This document shows positions 61,347 through 64,000 of a stretch of 64,000 nucleotides of DNA, in pieces. This DNA is from Alligator mississippiensis. Taxonomy: Eukaryota; Chordata; Crocodylia; Alligatoridae. Under the pieces are notes generated by a model. The model had not been told where the DNA came from and did not search any database. It saw only the letters and a program-made list of their open reading frames with translations. The number at the start of each line of letters is the position of its first letter. Position 1 is the first letter of the stretch. The translations under genes were made by a program, and so were the position numbers. Where the stretch lies: the NCBI RefSeq assembly GCF_030867095.1, contig NC_081831.1, positions 21,738,001-21,802,000 of the forward strand, in the 5' to 3' direction.

Positions 61347-62596
61347 GGTTGGGGAGTCAGGACTTTTGGGTTCTATGCCAGGTTGAAGTAATGGATAGCT
61401 CGCTTTCCTATTCTGATGTACTTTAGCCACTTCCTGCAGAATTAATTGCTTCTGGACAGTTTAGATGTCTCATGGGAATACTCCCTGATTCATTTTACAT
61501 ACTGCAGAGTTGACCTGTATTGAGAATGAAAATCCAATAGTCAGTCACAGTCTCTCCTCTCATTTGTGCTGCTCTTCCTGGAACACTGTTCCTCCTTTCT
61601 GAAGAGCAAATGACTGTAAAGGGCTGTTCTTGATAGTCACTCCCTGCTTCTATCTGGTAACTGCCATGTAGAAGTTAATCAAAAGCTGAAGAACCTGTCA
61701 GCTCAGAATGGATGTACCGAGTCCAGCTGCTTCTGCAGTCCTGTAGATATTAGGGATATGCCTGATTTGCAAGTTTAATTTCAATCTTTACTGAAGCTCA
61801 GTACATGTGGATCCAGGGTTTTGGTTTAGACTCACCTATATAGTAATGCAAGCTCAGAAATAGCACCTTGGTCCAGACACATCATGTTCAGTTTCTTTGG
61901 CATCTGTATCCACTAGTTTGTATGTTTTAAAGAATTTATCTGGAAAAATCTTATCAGTCAGTGAGTCTAAGACTGACATTGAAATGGGGAAGTACGCAGA
62001 AACTGCTAGGTGTGGAAGACGGAAATAAGCTGACAGCAAGTGAGTCAGTGCACTGACTTCTCCCACTGAGTGTATGAGATAGGAGAGGAAATCAGGGATG
62101 TCTGATGAGTAATTAATGAACATCAACTGGGATGGGTACAATGGACCCTGATCAAGTAAAGTTAGAATCATAGAAATTCAACTAATAATCCAAATAACAG
62201 TCCACATTTGGATCCAGTGAAGTCCAAGACTCTAAACTGAATAATTTACTGGAGACTGACTGTGGGAAATCATCACATTCAAAGAATGAGGAGCAAGAGA
62301 TGTGATGTTTAACTCAGATTACAAATTCCGTATAAACTTGTATTGTGGACTGTCTTACATGGTATGATGCAATTTAATTGGATACATGAACATCCTAACT
62401 CCTAAATTACATATTTCTATAACACAAAGAGCTCCCTATGGGTAACAGCCCATATAGTGCCTAAGGTTTGTTTGCATTTATCTGTTATATCACACTGCAA
62501 CCAGATGGTTATAAACATCTCTACACAGCATAAAACACTTCTATGGCACTTTCTATCTGTTAGTATTGAACTCCTATACAAAGCTGGTAGGGGTAA

Positions 62597-62720
62597 TTAT
62601 CTTCATTTAGTAAACGGGAACTGAGGCACAGAGAGGTTTAATGAAGTCATACAGAATTTCAGAGGCAACATTGGAAATGTATCTCAGTTCTATACTTCCA
62701 CCATACTGTACTACCTCTGT
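62597..62720 (-). repeat. MIR-like SINE trace
   Basis: AACTGAGGCACAGAGAGGTTTAA followed by CATACAGAATTTCAGAGG resembles the reverse of a MIR copy (cf. CTGAGGCACAGAGAGGTTAAG). Assigned by eye. Confidence 0.5.
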
Positions 62721-63769
62721 CTGAAGTCAAAAGACTTTCAAAGCAGCAACTCAGAACTTAGAACATTAACAGAATGTGAATACTACTCAATTTTCTCTGT
62801 TTCTTCGCTTTATTTACTGGGAAAAAATGGACAATGGGTCTAAAACTAGTTAGTTCTGGATTTTAATCTGAACAAGCACAGGATTTATTGCCACCAAAAA
62901 CAGAAAGTGGAATCGCACCATTGTGGCTGCTCTTGCAGCTGTGCTGTTGTTCTGAGGCAGAGAAAGGAGAAAACGTGTTCCGTAAAAGAAAGGTCACTCT
63001 CCATTAATAAGTGAAAATAAGAACAAAAGGAAAGTGAAAATAACCTCCAGGCTGCTTGGCAACAATGCATCTCTGAGCAAGCTACCATCCTTGAGAGGAC
63101 AGCAGGAGAAGGGAAGAGGGAAGCCAGCAGCATAGGGTCCAAGGGTCTTAGAAGGGAAAGAAATGAGCCATTTCAATTGGAGGTGGTGCAAGCTCCGATT
63201 CCAAACACCCTCCCAATGCAGAGAGTGTCTGAATATGCATGTAGAGGTTTGTGCCTGTCTGGGATGATGCTTAATGAGTGATGCACACACATCCCACAAG
63301 GCACCTCCTAACTTGTCAACTAGCTCTACATTTTTTAGCTGGAGAGAGCTGTTCTCCTTCTCTTATATGCAGTGTTCTAAATCCAGTGTCTCTGGCATAG
63401 AAGCAGTGTTACTGAGTGGAAATGTAGGCCCAAAACATCACCAGAGAATGTATCTTTCAATACTAGTGTAAAACCTATCCCCAAGCCCAAATAAACACAT
63501 CAGACACTTGCCTCCCTGTGTAATGGACACAAAACCATTCTTTCCATCTGATTTTCCACACCTCCTGATGACATTCACAAACAATAATTTGGAAACTTTG
63601 GATGCCTGTACACAAAAGCTGGGAGGCTGCTCTGATGCACTGTAATTACAGTGCATTGAAGCAGACTTGATAAATTGAGTCTGCTGGAGCATGGTTCCTT
63701 ATGGACACAATCCTCGGTGCACAGAGTTTGCCCATACCTGTAAGCAAAAAAGGTGGCACAGGGGCTGGG

Positions 63770-64000
63770 AGGCCATCTTGGCTCAATAGGGAAGTCCCAG
63801 ATCTTTTGAAAAAGAAAAGGGAGGCTTACCAATGATAGAAGCTAGGAATAGGCCCCAAGGAGAGCTACATAAGATTGGCCCACACCTGTAGGAAGCAGAT
63901 TAGAAAAGCAAAGGCAGTGACCGAATTTAGGTTAGCAACCAAAATCAAGGACAATAAGAAGTCCTTTTATAGGTACATAGGTAACAGGAGGAAAACCAGT
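63770..64000 (+). mobile_element. CR1-type LINE internal fragment, runs off window
   Basis: The translation shows RKAKAVTEFRLATKIKDNKK then FYRYIGNRRKT, typical of the linker region in a CR1 ORF2 (RKAKA...KDNKKGFYRYIG). The 5' end shows WLNREVPDLLKKKREAY with a nearby stop. It is a fossil with its 3' side outside the window. Confidence 0.8.

Larger units (their letters stand above)
59613..63769. other. Intron or intergenic region of the partial 3' gene
   Basis: No further exon of the gene at 57764 could be recognised. It contains a hAT-type MITE (61041-61346) and a MIR-like trace (62597-62720). Otherwise it is unremarkable AT-rich sequence. Confidence 0.4.

Overview
This is vertebrate nuclear DNA: interrupted coding exons with GT/AG junctions, CpG-rich first exons, long introns, and many interspersed repeats. 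CR1-type LINE fragments, several hAT-type elements with 8-bp target duplications and weak MIR-like SINE traces point to a sauropsid. A crocodilian is my best guess and a turtle the main alternative; both are inferences from repeat style, not from a search.

Layout. COLGALT1 (5' exons 1-5, minus, 1477-7341, continuing off the left edge), NIBAN3/FAM129C (minus, 9136-23002, 14 exons), PGLS (minus, 26361-29760, 5 exons), SLC27A1/FATP1 (minus, 32326-44742, 12 coding exons), NXNL1 (plus, 49862-53155, 2 exons), and the start of a plus-strand gene at 57764-59612. From memory of human 19p13.11, the first five match the block NXNL1-SLC27A1-PGLS-NIBAN3-COLGALT1 in order and relative orientation, which supports the calls. 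The last gene is not what mammals have there (TMEM221). Its two exons resemble the N-terminal region of the ARHGAP45/ARHGAP29 family of Rho GTPase-activating proteins, but this is tentative.

I rebuilt exon chains by hand, checking splice phase at each junction. NIBAN3 sums to 1048 aa, PGLS to 254 aa, SLC27A1 to 646 aa and NXNL1 to 206 aa, each with an intact frame. NIBAN3 carries an unusually long final exon. NXNL1 keeps the layout in which retention of its intron gives a 109-residue short form.

The genes do not form one pathway. COLGALT1 glycosylates collagen in the ER, PGLS is in the pentose phosphate pathway, SLC27A1 handles fatty-acid uptake and activation, NXNL1 is a photoreceptor thioredoxin-like factor, and NIBAN3 is a PH-domain protein of B-lineage cells in mammals. 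CpG-rich promoters mark COLGALT1, PGLS and SLC27A1.

The remaining space holds mobile-element fossils. These include a 2.45-kb foldback hAT element inside COLGALT1, a hAT-like element whose target duplication includes the NXNL1 stop codon, a 1.05-kb hAT-type element with an exact 8-bp duplication upstream of NXNL1, and a dispersed repeat with a hammerhead-ribozyme-like core. I found no CRISPR, tRNA, rRNA or self-contained new system.
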